DNA of 60,109 nt from Clostridium disporicum (GCF_001405015.1 NZ_CYZX01000023.1:1-60109); one strand, 5' to 3'; shown: positions 8,221 to 18,200, counted from the stretch's first letter. Made by a program: numbers and translations. Notes: generated by a model from the letters alone, not told the origin.

Positions 8221-9903
8221 TTATTTATTTAATATGTGCTTAGCAGCTTCTTCACCAGATATTCTTCCAAATACTACAGCTGCACTATAAGCTTGGCTTG
8301 AACTTGTTACTTCACCAGCAGCATATAAACCTTCAACAACCTCGTTGTCATTGTTTAAAACTTCTGCTTTTTCATTAGCAACAACCCCACCTCTTGTCAT
8401 ATGTATAGCTGATTCTACTTGAACACCATAGTATGGTCCATTTTCATTTATAGTATTAGTAAATGCTTTTTCACGGAATGGATCTTCTATTTTTCCTTCA
8501 ACAGCTTCATTAAATGTTTTAACAGTTGCTTTTAAGTTTTCAGCATCTATACCTAATTTTTCAGCTAATTCATCTAATGTTTCTGCTTTTGTATGGTATC
8601 CTAATTTAGTATGCTTTTGTAGACGATATGTATTATCGTATAAATCTTGATCATAAATATAGAATACTTTACCATCTGGTTGCTCTTGAATTGCCGTAGC
8701 CATTGTCATTTCTCTCTTAGTTTCATCTATGAAACGTTCACCATCTTTATTAACTAAAATAAATCCATCTGGTCCACCAGTTAAATCTCTTCTTGGTATA
8801 TTAATGAATGGGAATACACGAGTAATATCCATATTATCTAATGCTATATCATTCTTTTCAAACACAGGAATAAAATCACCAGTAGTCCCCATTTGATTTG
8901 ATGTTTGAAGTGTTTCTGTACCTGGAGCATATTTCGCTAGTAGTTCCTTATTACTAGAGAATCCACCTGTTGCTACTATTACAGCATCAGCTTTTATATC
9001 ATAAGTTCCTTCTTTAGATTCAGCTTTAACACCAATAGCTTTTCCATCTTCCATTATTAAATCAAGACCTTTAGTTCCTGTTCTAACTTCTATTCCTAAT
9101 CTATTAATTTCTTCTTCCATTTTTTCTTGAATATGCTCTCCAGCATACGCATCCCATTCTGTCATATGATTACGAGTATCAAAGTTATAATTTAAATTTA
9201 TTCCCATATCACGTAACCATGCATCTAATTCATAAGAACCTTCTGCTTGAGCAAGTATACGTTCATCAGTATCCCATGCCTTTTTAGTTTCTTTTAAATA
9301 TTTAACAAAATCTTCGACTGTATCTTCTATTCCATTAGCTTTTTGAGCTTCTGAATTAATAAGGTCAACAAAGTCTAAGTCAAATTTACCATTACCACTT
9401 AATATATCAAGTTTTTCAATTACTATAATATCTTCAACACCATTTTGCTTAGCTTCTATAGCAGCAGATAAACCAGCAGGTCCTCCCCCTACAACAACTA
9501 ATTGTGTCTTAACTTCTTCTAACTCTTTCTTTTCAACTTCTGGACCTTTAGTATCGAATGATATTTTATATTCTCCCATTCCAGCTTCTTTCATAGCTTC
9601 AGCTACTGCAGCTTTAACACCAAATGATGTAAATGTTGCACCTGATACGCTATCTACCTCTGGGCTTTGAGCTTCCACTATTCTTTCTACTAATATTGGC
9701 AATGCTCTGTTAAATACAACTGAAGTTTCTTCATTAGATAAAACTTTAATATCTTTTATTTCTTTTCCTTCAGTTACTAACTCTACTTTAATATCTCCTC
9801 CATAACCATGTCCAACTCCTTGCGTTGTCTTAGGTCCATTGTTCGTCGAACAACCAGCTAACATTAAAGAAGCCATTGTTACTAAGCAAATTATTTTTTT
9901 CAT
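8221..9903 (-). CDS. FMN-binding/FAD-dependent reductase lipoprotein, paralog B of a tandem pair
   Basis: A 560-residue paralog of the protein at 6208-7878 with the same layout: lipobox LAGC (Cys18), FMN motif SGATFTS starting at 87 (Thr90), FAD motif VVVGGGPAG (about 137-144). The active-site His is kept (AIHMTRGG) and the Arg residues of true fumarate reductases are missing in the same two places. The two proteins are very similar in residues 85-150 but diverge in the substrate domain (for example EWDAYAGEHIQ against EADAYAGEHIQ, and the loop after GRRDLTGG), which suggests different substrates on a shared electron-entry module. Both have their own promoter and terminator, so they can be induced separately. 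Confidence 0.85.
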   Translation of the reverse strand: MKKIICLVTMASLMLAGCSTNNGPKTTQGVGHGYGGDIKVELVTEGKEIKDIKVLSNEETSVVFNRALPILVERIVEAQSPEVDSVSGATFTSFGVKAAVAEAMKEAGMGEYKISFDTKGPEVEKKELEEVKTQLVVVGGGPAGLSAAIEAKQNGVEDIIVIEKLDILSGNGKFDLDFVDLINSEAQKANGIEDTVEDFVKYLKETKKAWDTDERILAQAEGSYELDAWLRDMGINLNYNFDTRNHMTEWDAYAGEHIQEKMEEEINRLGIEVRTGTKGLDLIMEDGKAIGVKAESKEGTYDIKADAVIVATGGFSSNKELLAKYAPGTETLQTSNQMGTTGDFIPVFEKNDIALDNMDITRVFPFINIPRRDLTGGPDGFILVNKDGERFIDETKREMTMATAIQEQPDGKVFYIYDQDLYDNTYRLQKHTKLGYHTKAETLDELAEKLGIDAENLKATVKTFNEAVEGKIEDPFREKAFTNTINENGPYYGVQVESAIHMTRGGVVANEKAEVLNNDNEVVEGLYAAGEVTSSSQAYSAAVVFGRISGEEAAKHILNK

Positions 9904-9975
9904 ATTTCCCCCTAAAAAACCTTTTTCTTTTGTTAATGTTATTAAATAGTTAAATTATTAACTTTTTATAGAATA

Positions 9976-10003
9976 ATATTAACACATTTTCACACAAAGT
10001 CAA
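9976..10003 (-). promoter_or_regulatory. SigA-type promoter of reductase paralog B
   Basis: On the minus strand TTGACT (9998-10003) and TAATAT (9976-9981) are separated by 16 bp, about 75 bp before the start codon. Layout matches the promoter of paralog A. Confidence 0.6.
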
Positions 10004-10142
10004 CAACTTATACACAAACAAAACAGATTTTATTCATTTTAAATTCACATTTTGCATAATTATTCTTATAAATATACTTTCTGGATAATTAATATTTTAA
10101 CAATTCGTTTTGTCATCCCCCATTTTTTATCATAATAAAAAA

Positions 10143-10165
10143 GAGTGTGAATTATATTCACACTC
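10143..10165 (-). terminator. Intrinsic terminator ending the rlmD transcript region
   Basis: Perfect 10-bp stem GAGTGTGAAT (10143-10152) with ATTCACACTC (10156-10165), followed on the minus strand by UUUUUAUUAU. It lies beyond both copies of the duplicated rlmD tail. Confidence 0.8.
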
Positions 10166-10195
10166 CTTCTAATTTAACTAAACTATTTCTTAAAA

Positions 10196-10322
10196 ATTAC
10201 TTCTCATTCTTTAATGAACACATTTCTCCGCTACTCTACGAAATGCGGACTTAAATTCTAAGTTCAATCTCCTATTTCACTAAGAATTTAATGTCTCCTT
10301 GACAAGTAAAGCTACGTTCTCA
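10196..10322. repeat. Direct repeat copy 1 of the rlmD 3' end (127 bp)
   Basis: This 127-bp segment is a near-identical copy of 10388-10514, shifted by 192 bp, with about nine differences. It contains the last 14 codons of an rlmD-like frame, its stop codon and two hairpins: one formed by a 13-base arm around the stop with one mismatch, the other CGCATTTC with GAAATGTG. Confidence 0.85.
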
Positions 10323-10384
10323 GCAGTAGGATTCAGCAAATCACTCACTTTGTTCGCTCTTTGGCATCCCTTGCATGGAACGTG
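10280..10384 (-). pseudogene. Remnant of a duplicated rlmD C-terminal coding end
   Basis: Thirty-four codons are open on the minus strand and end with ENVALLVKETLNS, matching the rlmD end ENVALLVKKTLNS. Upstream of the shared part the frame reads CKGCQRANKVSDLLNPTA, unlike rlmD. There is no ribosome site and no suitable start codon, and a TAG closes the frame just before. I read it as an untranslated remnant or the coding-like part of a repeat element. Confidence 0.5.
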
Positions 10385-10387
10385 CTA

Positions 10388-10514
10388 ATTACTTTTCACC
10401 CTTTAATGAACACATTTCTCCGCTACTCTACGAAATGTGGACTTAAATTCTAAGTTCAATCTCCGATTTCACTAAGAATTTAATGTCTTCTTGACAAGTA
10501 AAGCTACGTTCTCA
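10388..10514. repeat. Direct repeat copy 2, overlapping the true rlmD 3' end (127 bp)
   Basis: This copy includes the last 43 bp of the rlmD gene. Its two hairpins lie at and just after the stop codon. Together with copy 1 and the 65-bp spacer it fills the interval between rlmD and its terminator. Confidence 0.85.
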
Positions 10515-11851
10515 ATATGAGCTGTATGTGGGAACATATCTACTGGTTGAACCTCTAATGTCTTATAGCCATTTTCATCTAGTATAGCTAAATCTCTAGC
10601 TAAAGTACTTGGGTCACAGCTTACATATACTATTCTCTTTGCATCTATATTGCTTATAGCATCTAATAATTTCTTGTCACAGCCTTTTCTTGGTGGATCT
10701 ACAACTACTACATCAGCCTTTACCCCTTTATTTATTAAGTCTGGTATAACTACCTCTGATTCACCAACAAAGAATTCAACATTCTCTACATTATTCTCCT
10801 TAGCATTTATCCATGCATTATCTATAGCTTGAGGGATTATTTCTACTCCATAAACCTTCTTAGCTTTCTTTGATAAAAATAAAGTTATAGTTCCTGTTCC
10901 ACAATAAGCATCAAATACTGTCTCATTACCTGTTAACTTAGCATATTCTAATGCCTTCGAATATAATACTTCTGTTTGAGTAGGATTAACCTGGAAGAAT
11001 GATAGTGGAGATATATTAAATCTAAATTCTCCTATATAGTCTGATATTGTATCTTCTCCCCAAAGAGTCTTTGATTCAAGACCTAAAATAACATTTGTAG
11101 ACTTTGAATTTATATTTTGGATTATGCTCTTTATTCCTGGAACATTATCTTTAATAATATTTACGAACTCATCTTTATAAGGTAATTTATCACCATTAGT
11201 GACTATTACAACCATTACTTCATTAGTTGTAAAACCACGTCTTATCATTATATGTCTTAATATTCCATTTTCATCATATTGTCCATCAACATTATATGGT
11301 TTTATATTATTTTTAATTATCCACTCTCTAGTTAACTCAACCACTTTATCTGCTAACTCATCTTGAATAAGACAATTTTTCATATCTATAATTTCATGGC
11401 TTCTCTCCGCAAAGAAACCTATCTTTAATTCTCCATTAACAAGTCCTATAGGTAATTGAACCTTATTTCTATATCTCCAAGGGTCATTCATCCCAAGTGG
11501 ATACTTTACTAATTCAGGATTTAATTTTCCTATCTTTTCTATACAGTCTTTAACTCTATTATGCTTAAAGTCTAGTTGTGATTTATATGAACTATGTTGA
11601 AGCTTACACCCTCCACATCTCTTATATACATCACACTTTGGATTGCATCTATCAGCAGAGGATTCAATTACCTCTATTAATTTTCCATATGCATAATTCT
11701 TTTTAGATTTAATTATCTTAACTCTAACTTTTTCACCAACTAAAGCACCTTGTATAAAAACAGGAAAAGTATCATTAATCTTAGCGACTCCTTCTCCTTC
11801 ATACCCTTGAGATACTATATCTAAAATATATTCTTTATTCTTTTCTACCAT
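10472..11851 (-). CDS. rlmD: 23S rRNA (uracil-5-)-methyltransferase, RlmD/RlmCD family
   Basis: A 459-residue SAM-dependent enzyme that makes 5-methyluridine in 23S rRNA. Residues 1-65 form a TRAM RNA-binding domain. The Fe-S cluster cysteines are in CNPKCDVYKRCGGC (about 68-81). The C-terminal Rossmann domain has the SAM motif FDAYCGTGTITL, the DPPRKG motif, and SCDPSTLARD with the catalytic Cys. The last residues ENVALLVKKTLNS lie inside a direct repeat, but the catalytic part is complete. Start is supported by AAAGGAGAAG. Gram-positive members can modify two uridines (RlmCD), so the exact site is not certain. Confidence 0.92.
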   Translation of the reverse strand: MVEKNKEYILDIVSQGYEGEGVAKINDTFPVFIQGALVGEKVRVKIIKSKKNYAYGKLIEVIESSADRCNPKCDVYKRCGGCKLQHSSYKSQLDFKHNRVKDCIEKIGKLNPELVKYPLGMNDPWRYRNKVQLPIGLVNGELKIGFFAERSHEIIDMKNCLIQDELADKVVELTREWIIKNNIKPYNVDGQYDENGILRHIMIRRGFTTNEVMVVIVTNGDKLPYKDEFVNIIKDNVPGIKSIIQNINSKSTNVILGLESKTLWGEDTISDYIGEFRFNISPLSFFQVNPTQTEVLYSKALEYAKLTGNETVFDAYCGTGTITLFLSKKAKKVYGVEIIPQAIDNAWINAKENNVENVEFFVGESEVVIPDLINKGVKADVVVVDPPRKGCDKKLLDAISNIDAKRIVYVSCDPSTLARDLAILDENGYKTLEVQPVDMFPHTAHIENVALLVKKTLNS

Positions 11852-12351
11852 CTATAATCTTCTCCTTTTAAATAAAGTGCAAAGCACTTTATTTATGGCA
11901 ATTTATTTCTTTTAAGCTAACAAACATAACTATTCTATCATATACTAATATGGTTCTCTACTTAATTTGTACTATTCTAAATTTTGGATAAAAAAAATAC
12001 ACCTTACGGTGCATTTTTCGGAATCAGTTGCCACACTGTTACCATTATAATCTCTCCACGAAATTTCAATGATATTAACATTATAGCCTAAAATCGCAAC
12101 ATAAATTGTTAACATTCTGTTAACTTTTTATATTTTTCATATTTTTGATGTATTTTATTGCATTTTTAACGGTATTTTATTTAAATTTTGAATTTTTTCC
12201 TTCATTTTTTATATTCCTTATTAATATCCCCATATACCTAACCATTTTGTTAATAAATTATAAAAGAAAATAATCAATAATTCTTTCCCCATTTATCTTT
12301 CATATACTTAGACGTACCTTTTTTTAATTCTGACATAAAAACATAAAAAAA
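11852..12351. other. 500-bp intergenic region between rlmD and pyk
   Basis: No protein gene is visible. A short hairpin AAAGTGC/GCACTTT lies at 11876-11892 just upstream of the rlmD ribosome site. A terminator-like hairpin lies at 11997-12014, with a possible small RNA upstream of it on the minus strand. The remainder up to the pyk terminator is T-rich with no clear structure. Confidence 0.6.
11990..12073 (-). ncRNA. Candidate small RNA or rlmD leader ending in an attenuator-like hairpin
   Basis: On the minus strand a TATAAT (12080-12085) is followed by about 80 bases containing a CAGT/ACTG hairpin (12020-12040 area) and ending in AUGCACC-GUAA-GGUGUAU plus a run of seven U (stem 11997-12014, one G-U pair). 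No clear -35 is seen and no known RNA family is recognised. It lies 140 bp upstream of rlmD, so it is either an independent RNA or a terminated leader. Confidence 0.3.
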
Positions 12352-12378
12352 GAAGCACAGAAATTTCTGTACTTCTTC
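12352..12378 (-). terminator. Intrinsic terminator of the pfkA-pyk operon
   Basis: GAAGCACAGAAA (12352-12363) pairs with TTTCTGTACTTC (12364-12375) apart from one mismatch, and is followed on the minus strand by UUUUUUAUGUUUUU. It lies 12 bp after the pyk stop. Confidence 0.8.
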
Positions 12379-12389
12379 TTTTATATAAA

Positions 12390-13802
12390 TTATTCTATTA
12401 CACTTACTTTTAAAAGGTTAGTTGATCCAACTTGACCCATACCAGCAGCTATAACAATTGTATCACCTTTTTTAGCGAATCCATTTTCTACTGCTAATTC
12501 TGTAGCTCTTTCTATTCTTTCATCCATAACCTTTTTGTGCTCAGCAACTATTGGGTATACTCCAAAGTTGAACGCTAAGCTCTTAGCAACTTTTTCTGTT
12601 TCAGTTACAGCAACTACAGCACAGTCTGGTCTGCATTGAGAAATTCTTCTTGCAGTAGCTCCACTCTTAGTTGAGCAAACTATTGAAGCAGCTTGTAATT
12701 CATTAGCAGCGTTGCAAGCAGCTCTTGATATAACTCCTGATATAGCAGGAATGTGCTTCTTAGCCTTTGAAACAGCTGTTTCATAGCTTAATTGTCTTTC
12801 AGTTTCAACAGCTATCTTAGCCATAGTTTGAACTGATTCTACTGGCCAATCTCCGTTAGCTGATTCTCCTGATAACATTATAGCATCTGTACCATCTAAT
12901 ATTGCGTTAGCAACGTCAGAAACTTCTGCTCTTGTTGGTCTTGGGTTTCTCATCATTGAGTCTAACATTTGAGTTGCAGTAACAACTATTTTTCCAGCAT
13001 TGTTACATTTTTCGATCATCATCTTTTGAACTGCTGGTAATTTTTCGAATGGTATTTCAACTCCTAGGTCTCCTCTAGCAACCATTATACCGTCTGAAAC
13101 TTCGATAATTGAATCTATGTTGTCAACACCTTCTTGGTTTTCTATCTTAGAGATTATTAGGATGTGTTCTCCACCATTTTCGTTTAATATCTTTCTAATA
13201 GTTTCAACGTCTGATGCTTTTCTTATGAATGATGCAGCAACAGCGTTAACTCCCATTTCACAACCGAATTTTAAGTCAGCTATATCTTTTTCAGTTAAAG
13301 CTGGTAACTTAATTGATACTCCTGGAACGTTAACTCCTTTGTGAGTAGCAACAAATCCTGTATTTTGAACAACACAGTGGATTTGATTTCCATCTATTGA
13401 TTCAACTGTTAATCCAACTAAACCGTCATCTATTAATATAGTATCTCCTGGTTTAACATCATTAGCTAATCCAGCATAAGTTACTGAACATTCTTGAGTG
13501 TTACCTATAACATCTCCACCTGCGTGTACAGTGAATTTATCTCCTGCTTTTAATTCAACCTTCTTAGGCTCGAATTTACCAGTTCTGATTTCTGGTCCTT
13601 TAGTATCTAACATAACAGCAATTTGCTTATTGTGCTTCTTAGCTAATTCTTTAACTAAGTTAATTCTATCTGCATGCTCTGCGTGATCACCATGTGAAAA
13701 GTTGTGTCTTGAAACGTTCATTCCTGCTTCAATTATTTGTGATAATACTTCTGGTTTTTCACTAGTTGGACCTATAGTACATATTATTTTAGTTTTTCTC
13801 AT
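12390..13802 (-). CDS. pyk: Pyruvate kinase
   Basis: A 470-residue glycolytic enzyme (phosphoenolpyruvate + ADP to pyruvate + ATP). Motifs: N-terminal KTKIICTIGPTSE, KGPEIRTG, catalytic Lys in IISKIENQEG, GDLGVEIP, and MLDSMMRNPRPTRAEVSDVAN with DGTDAIMLSGE. The length is that of the short type; the extra C-terminal PEP-utiliser-like domain of Bacillus pyruvate kinase is absent. It is 50 bp downstream of pfkA and forms an operon with it, the common Firmicute arrangement. Start is supported by AAGGAGTG. Confidence 0.97.
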   Translation of the reverse strand: MRKTKIICTIGPTSEKPEVLSQIIEAGMNVSRHNFSHGDHAEHADRINLVKELAKKHNKQIAVMLDTKGPEIRTGKFEPKKVELKAGDKFTVHAGGDVIGNTQECSVTYAGLANDVKPGDTILIDDGLVGLTVESIDGNQIHCVVQNTGFVATHKGVNVPGVSIKLPALTEKDIADLKFGCEMGVNAVAASFIRKASDVETIRKILNENGGEHILIISKIENQEGVDNIDSIIEVSDGIMVARGDLGVEIPFEKLPAVQKMMIEKCNNAGKIVVTATQMLDSMMRNPRPTRAEVSDVANAILDGTDAIMLSGESANGDWPVESVQTMAKIAVETERQLSYETAVSKAKKHIPAISGVISRAACNAANELQAASIVCSTKSGATARRISQCRPDCAVVAVTETEKVAKSLAFNFGVYPIVAEHKKVMDERIERATELAVENGFAKKGDTIVIAAGMGQVGSTNLLKVSVIE

Positions 13803-13852
13803 GTAAATAACACTCCTTCTTGATTTAGTTTTATATCTATTAACAAAGCTTG

Positions 13853-14818
13853 TTACTTTGATATTTCCTCTGAAATAGAGAATAATTTATCATCAAATTT
13901 TCTACCTAAAGCTAAAGCTTCATCTATATCTTGGTCAAAAATTTGGTTTTCCTTAATTCCGATAACTCTTGAAGTTTTTCCTTCTAATAATACCTCAACA
14001 GCTTTTGATCCCATTCTTGAAGCTAACACTCTATCAAATGCAGATGGTGATCCACCTCTTTGAATGTGACCTAATATAGTTGCTCTTGTTTCAATTCCTG
14101 TTTGTGCTTCAACATATTTAGCTAAGTCATAAGCCCCGCCAATACCTTCTGCTAATAAAACTAGGTTATGAATTTTTCCAACTTCTTTACCTTGTTTTAT
14201 TACGTTACATAATTCGTCTTTATCGAATCCTTTTTCTGGAGTTATTGTGTATTCAGCTCCACAAGCAACACCTGCATAAAGAGCTAAATCTCCGCAGTTT
14301 CTTCCCATAACTTCTACGATAGAAACTCTTTCGTGAGAACTTGAAGTATCTCTTATCTTATCTACACCTTCTATAACAGTATTTAAAGCTGTATCAAATC
14401 CTATTGTGTAATCTGTATAGCTTAAATCATTGTCAATAGTTCCTGGTAGCCCTATAGTCTTAACACCTAGTTTAGATAGTAATTTAGCTCCCATGAAAGA
14501 ACCATCTCCACCTATAACAACTAAAGCGTCAACACCATTTTTTGCTAATAATTCAGCAGCTTCTTTTCTTACTTCTTCTTGTTTAAATTCTAAACATCTA
14601 GCAGTTCTTAATATTGTACCACCTCTATGGATTATGTCTGATACTGATGATCTATCCATTTCAAATAATTCACCATTAATTAATCCTGCATATCCTCTTT
14701 GAACTCCAACTACTTCTAGGCCATGATGTAGTGCAGTTCTAACAACAGCTCTTATTGCTGCGTTCATTCCAGGTGCATCTCCACCACTAGTTAAAACAGC
14801 TATCTTTTTGATACTCAT
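13853..14818 (-). CDS. pfkA: ATP-dependent 6-phosphofructokinase
   Basis: A 321-residue enzyme of glycolysis (fructose 6-phosphate to fructose 1,6-bisphosphate). Visible motifs: LTSGGDAPGMN (ATP site), GGDGSF, PGTIDND with the catalytic Asp, MGRNCGDLA, and GHIQRGGSPSAFDR. The Gly of GGDGS identifies an ATP-dependent rather than a PPi-dependent enzyme. It is the first gene of the pfkA-pyk operon; ribosome site AGGAGG. Its leader carries a repeated ribosome-site-like segment (see 14819-14881). Confidence 0.97.
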   Translation of the reverse strand: MSIKKIAVLTSGGDAPGMNAAIRAVVRTALHHGLEVVGVQRGYAGLINGELFEMDRSSVSDIIHRGGTILRTARCLEFKQEEVRKEAAELLAKNGVDALVVIGGDGSFMGAKLLSKLGVKTIGLPGTIDNDLSYTDYTIGFDTALNTVIEGVDKIRDTSSSHERVSIVEVMGRNCGDLALYAGVACGAEYTITPEKGFDKDELCNVIKQGKEVGKIHNLVLLAEGIGGAYDLAKYVEAQTGIETRATILGHIQRGGSPSAFDRVLASRMGSKAVEVLLEGKTSRVIGIKENQIFDQDIDEALALGRKFDDKLFSISEEISK

Positions 14819-14881
14819 AAAATATTCCTCCTCGTCACCATGGTGGTCTGTGCATGTCCCACCTAGTTTGAAATATTCCTC
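14819..14881 (-). promoter_or_regulatory. pfkA leader with duplicated RBS-like segment and alternative hairpins
   Basis: The bases GAGGAATATTT occur twice (14819-14829 area and 14871-14881 area). Between them lie CCACCATGGTG, a palindrome, and an upstream GGTGGG that can pair with the CCACC half. The two pairings exclude each other. The first copy is the ribosome site of pfkA. Confidence 0.4.
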
Positions 14882-15180
14882 TATATTATTATTTTATTAT
14901 TAACTTTTTATTACCTTTTTTATTTTACTTGCAAATATAAACTAATGCAACTAAAATAACCATCTTGTTTGTAGTTTTTTATCGATAAAATCTTGATTTC
15001 ACTGTCTATTATACCCTAATGTTGACGAAAATATATACTTTTTTAATATGTATACTCTTATATATGCTCATTATTCAGCTATTTATTTCCATAAATGGAA
15101 TTTTGTAAACTTTATCATTTTATATGTGTTACACTATTTATGTATTTTATTATTTTTTTGAGGATTTTTATAAAAAATAA
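14882..15180. other. AT-rich region between dnaE and pfkA
   Basis: No gene. A good -10 hexamer TATAAT on the minus strand (15008-15013) is the likely pfkA promoter, without a strong -35. The rest is AT-rich and I see no repeat or RNA. Confidence 0.5.
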
Positions 15181-15208
15181 AATAAGAGGTTATTATTAAC
15201 CTCTTATT
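15181..15208 (-). terminator. Intrinsic terminator overlapping the dnaE stop codon
   Basis: Perfect 12-bp stem AATAAGAGGTTA (15181-15192) with TAACCTCTTATT (15197-15208), loop TTAT. The right arm includes the stop codon of dnaE; UUUUUUAU follows on the minus strand. Confidence 0.85.
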
Positions 15209-18200
15209 CTACTATTTTTATATTTTCTTCACCGTATAATTTATATAATTGGTCTAATAAATCATTATTTACTCTTACCCACATTTCTCTAGGCATCCTA
15301 TAGTTTTTTCTATCATCTGCTGTAAAGATATATAAGGCAGAATCACCCTTATGTTCAGACGTTATTCCTATTAGACTTGGTTTCGTTTCTTTTGCCTTTT
15401 TAAGATTATCAACTCTTATAAATACTTTTGTTGAATTTACCTTTTCTAAAGGTTCTATAGTTTCACATATAAGTTTAACAGGTTCATCTTCCTTCATGCT
15501 TACTCTACCTTTAATTATAACCATACTATCTGGAGTAATTAAATTTCTTACCTTATCTAAAATCTTAGGAAACACTATTACTTCTATGCTCCCGCTTAAA
15601 TCTTCAAGCTTTAAAAACGCCATAATCGAATTACTTCTAGTTACTTTTTGATTCACTTCAGCGATAATCCCACCAAGTATTACCTTATCTTCATCATGAA
15701 TAGAGTACTCCTCACCATCAACACCTTCTAAATGAGCTTGTTGACATTTATAAATATCATCTATACTTATTGAAGTGTACATTTTTAAGCTTTGAACATA
15801 TTCATCTAATGGATGCCCTGTCAGATACATACCTGTCATTTCTTTTTCCATAGCTAATAAGTTATTTTTTGAGAATTCATTTATATTTGGGTATTTTACT
15901 TCTGGTTCATTTATATTTTCCTCAACTAATCCAAATAAGCTTATTTGTCCATCTATATTTCTCTTTTTCTCATTAGATACACTATCCATTACCTTTTCAT
16001 ATACAGCTAAAAGCTTTGATCTAAATATCTTAAACTCATCAAAAGCCCCAGCCTTTATTAAACTCTCAACAGCTCTCTTGTTAATAGCTGATAAATCTAT
16101 CTTATTTATAAAATCTACTAAAGATTCAAATCTACCTTTATCACTTCTTGAAGCTACTATACTTTCAACTACATTAAATCCAACATTTTTTATTGCAGCT
16201 AATCCAAATCTTATAGTATCACCTTTAACAGTAAATTTTGAATAACTTTCATTTATTGCAGGAGGAAGTACCTGTATCCCCTGACTTTCTGCAAAATTTA
16301 TATAATGAGCTACTTTTTCAGCAGTTCCCATAACTGAATTTAACATTGCTGCTATCATTTCAACAGGATAATAATGCATTAGGTATGCAGTTTGATATCC
16401 AACAACTGCATATGCTGCTGCATGTGATTTGTTAAAAGCATATGAAGCAAAGTCCATCATTGAGTCAAATATTTTATTTGCAGCCTCTTCTGAGATTCCA
16501 TTTCTTAAACATCCAGGAACTTCAACATTTCCATTGTCGTCAACTATACCATATATGAAGTTCTTTCTTTCTTGTTCCATAACACTATGCTTCTTCTTTG
16601 ACATGGCTCTTCTAACCATGTCACTTCTACCAAGAGAGTAACCACCTAAATCTCTTACTATCTGCATTACTTGCTCTTGATACACCATTACTCCATACGT
16701 AACATCTAAAATACTTTCCAGCTCTGGTGTCTCATAGTGTACACTATCTTTGTTTCTCTTTCCTTCTATATATCTTGGTATTTCGGCCATTGGACCTGGT
16801 CTATATAGCGATATCCCCGCTATGATATCTTCTAAACAGTCTGGCTTCAATTCCTTCATGAAAGATGTCATTCCTGGTGACTCTAGCTGAAACACACCAG
16901 CGGTCTTACCTTCCCCAATCATTTTATAAACTTCTTTATCTTCAAAATCTATTTTATCTAAATCTATGTCTATACCTCTATTTTCCTTAATCATCTTAAC
17001 TGCGTCATTCATAACAGTTAAAGTTCTAAGACCAAGGAAGTCCATCTTTAATAATCCAAGCTCCTCAAGAGTTGTCATATCAAATTGAGTTACTATAGAC
17101 TCATCATTTTTTTGTAAAGGTACATATTCTACTAATGGTCTTGACGCTATAACAACACCAGCTGCATGAGTAGATGAGTGTCTTGGTAATCCTTCTAAAG
17201 TTTTACTAACATCTATTAGATTCCTTACTCTTTCTTCTGTATCATATATCTTCTTTAACTCTGGATTTAAATCAAGAGCCTTTTCAATTGTAATTCCAAG
17301 CATTGTAGGAATCATCTTAGCAACTCTATCAACTTCTGAATATGAGTAATTCATTGCTCTTCCTACGTCTCTAATACAAAGCCTTGCAGCCATTGTACCA
17401 AATGTAATTATTTGAGATACATTTTTCTCTCCATACTTTTCAACAGTATAATCAATTACTTCCTGTCTTCTTTCGTAACAAAAGTCCGAATCAATATCGG
17501 GCATACTAACTCTTTCTGGATTTAAAAATCTTTCAAAAAGTAAGCTATATTTTATCGGATTTATTTTTGTTATTCCTAAAGTATAAGCAACTATTGATCC
17601 TGCTGCTGATCCTCTTCCTGGACCTGTTGGAATTCCATTATCATTTGCATACTTTATAAAATCCCAAACTATCAAGAAGTAATCAACATATCCCATTTGA
17701 TTTATTACTCCAAGCTCATAATTAAGTCTTTCAACATAACTTAAAGCCTCTTCATTAGAGTTACTAAACTCTCTTATCTCATCAAGATTTACTTCTTTCC
17801 CTCTAAACTCTTTAAATACATCATATCTATCTATAAGTCCGGCAAAACAAACCTCTTCTAAATAATCAAAATGTGTTTTATATTCTTCTGGTACAGGGAA
17901 ATTTGGAAGCTTTGATACATGGAACTCATAATCAAAATTACATTGTTCTGCAATTTTAACAGTATTCTCTAATGCTTCTTTCGAATATGAAAATAAATCA
18001 TACATTTCCTCTTGTGATTTTAAATAGAATTGGTCTGATGGATACCTTCTTCTATTAACATCATCAACGGTTTTTCCTGTTTGAATACACATCAATATGT
18101 CATGTGCTTTAGAATCGTCTTTATTTATATAGTGAACGTCATTTGTTGCTACTAAAGGTATTCCTGTCTCTTTAGATAACTTAATATTAGTATCGATAAC

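Noticed and set aside
1..10003. Mobile element carrying the flavin reductase genes
   Set aside because: No transposase, integrase, flanking repeats or tRNA junction, and base composition is like the rest of the window.
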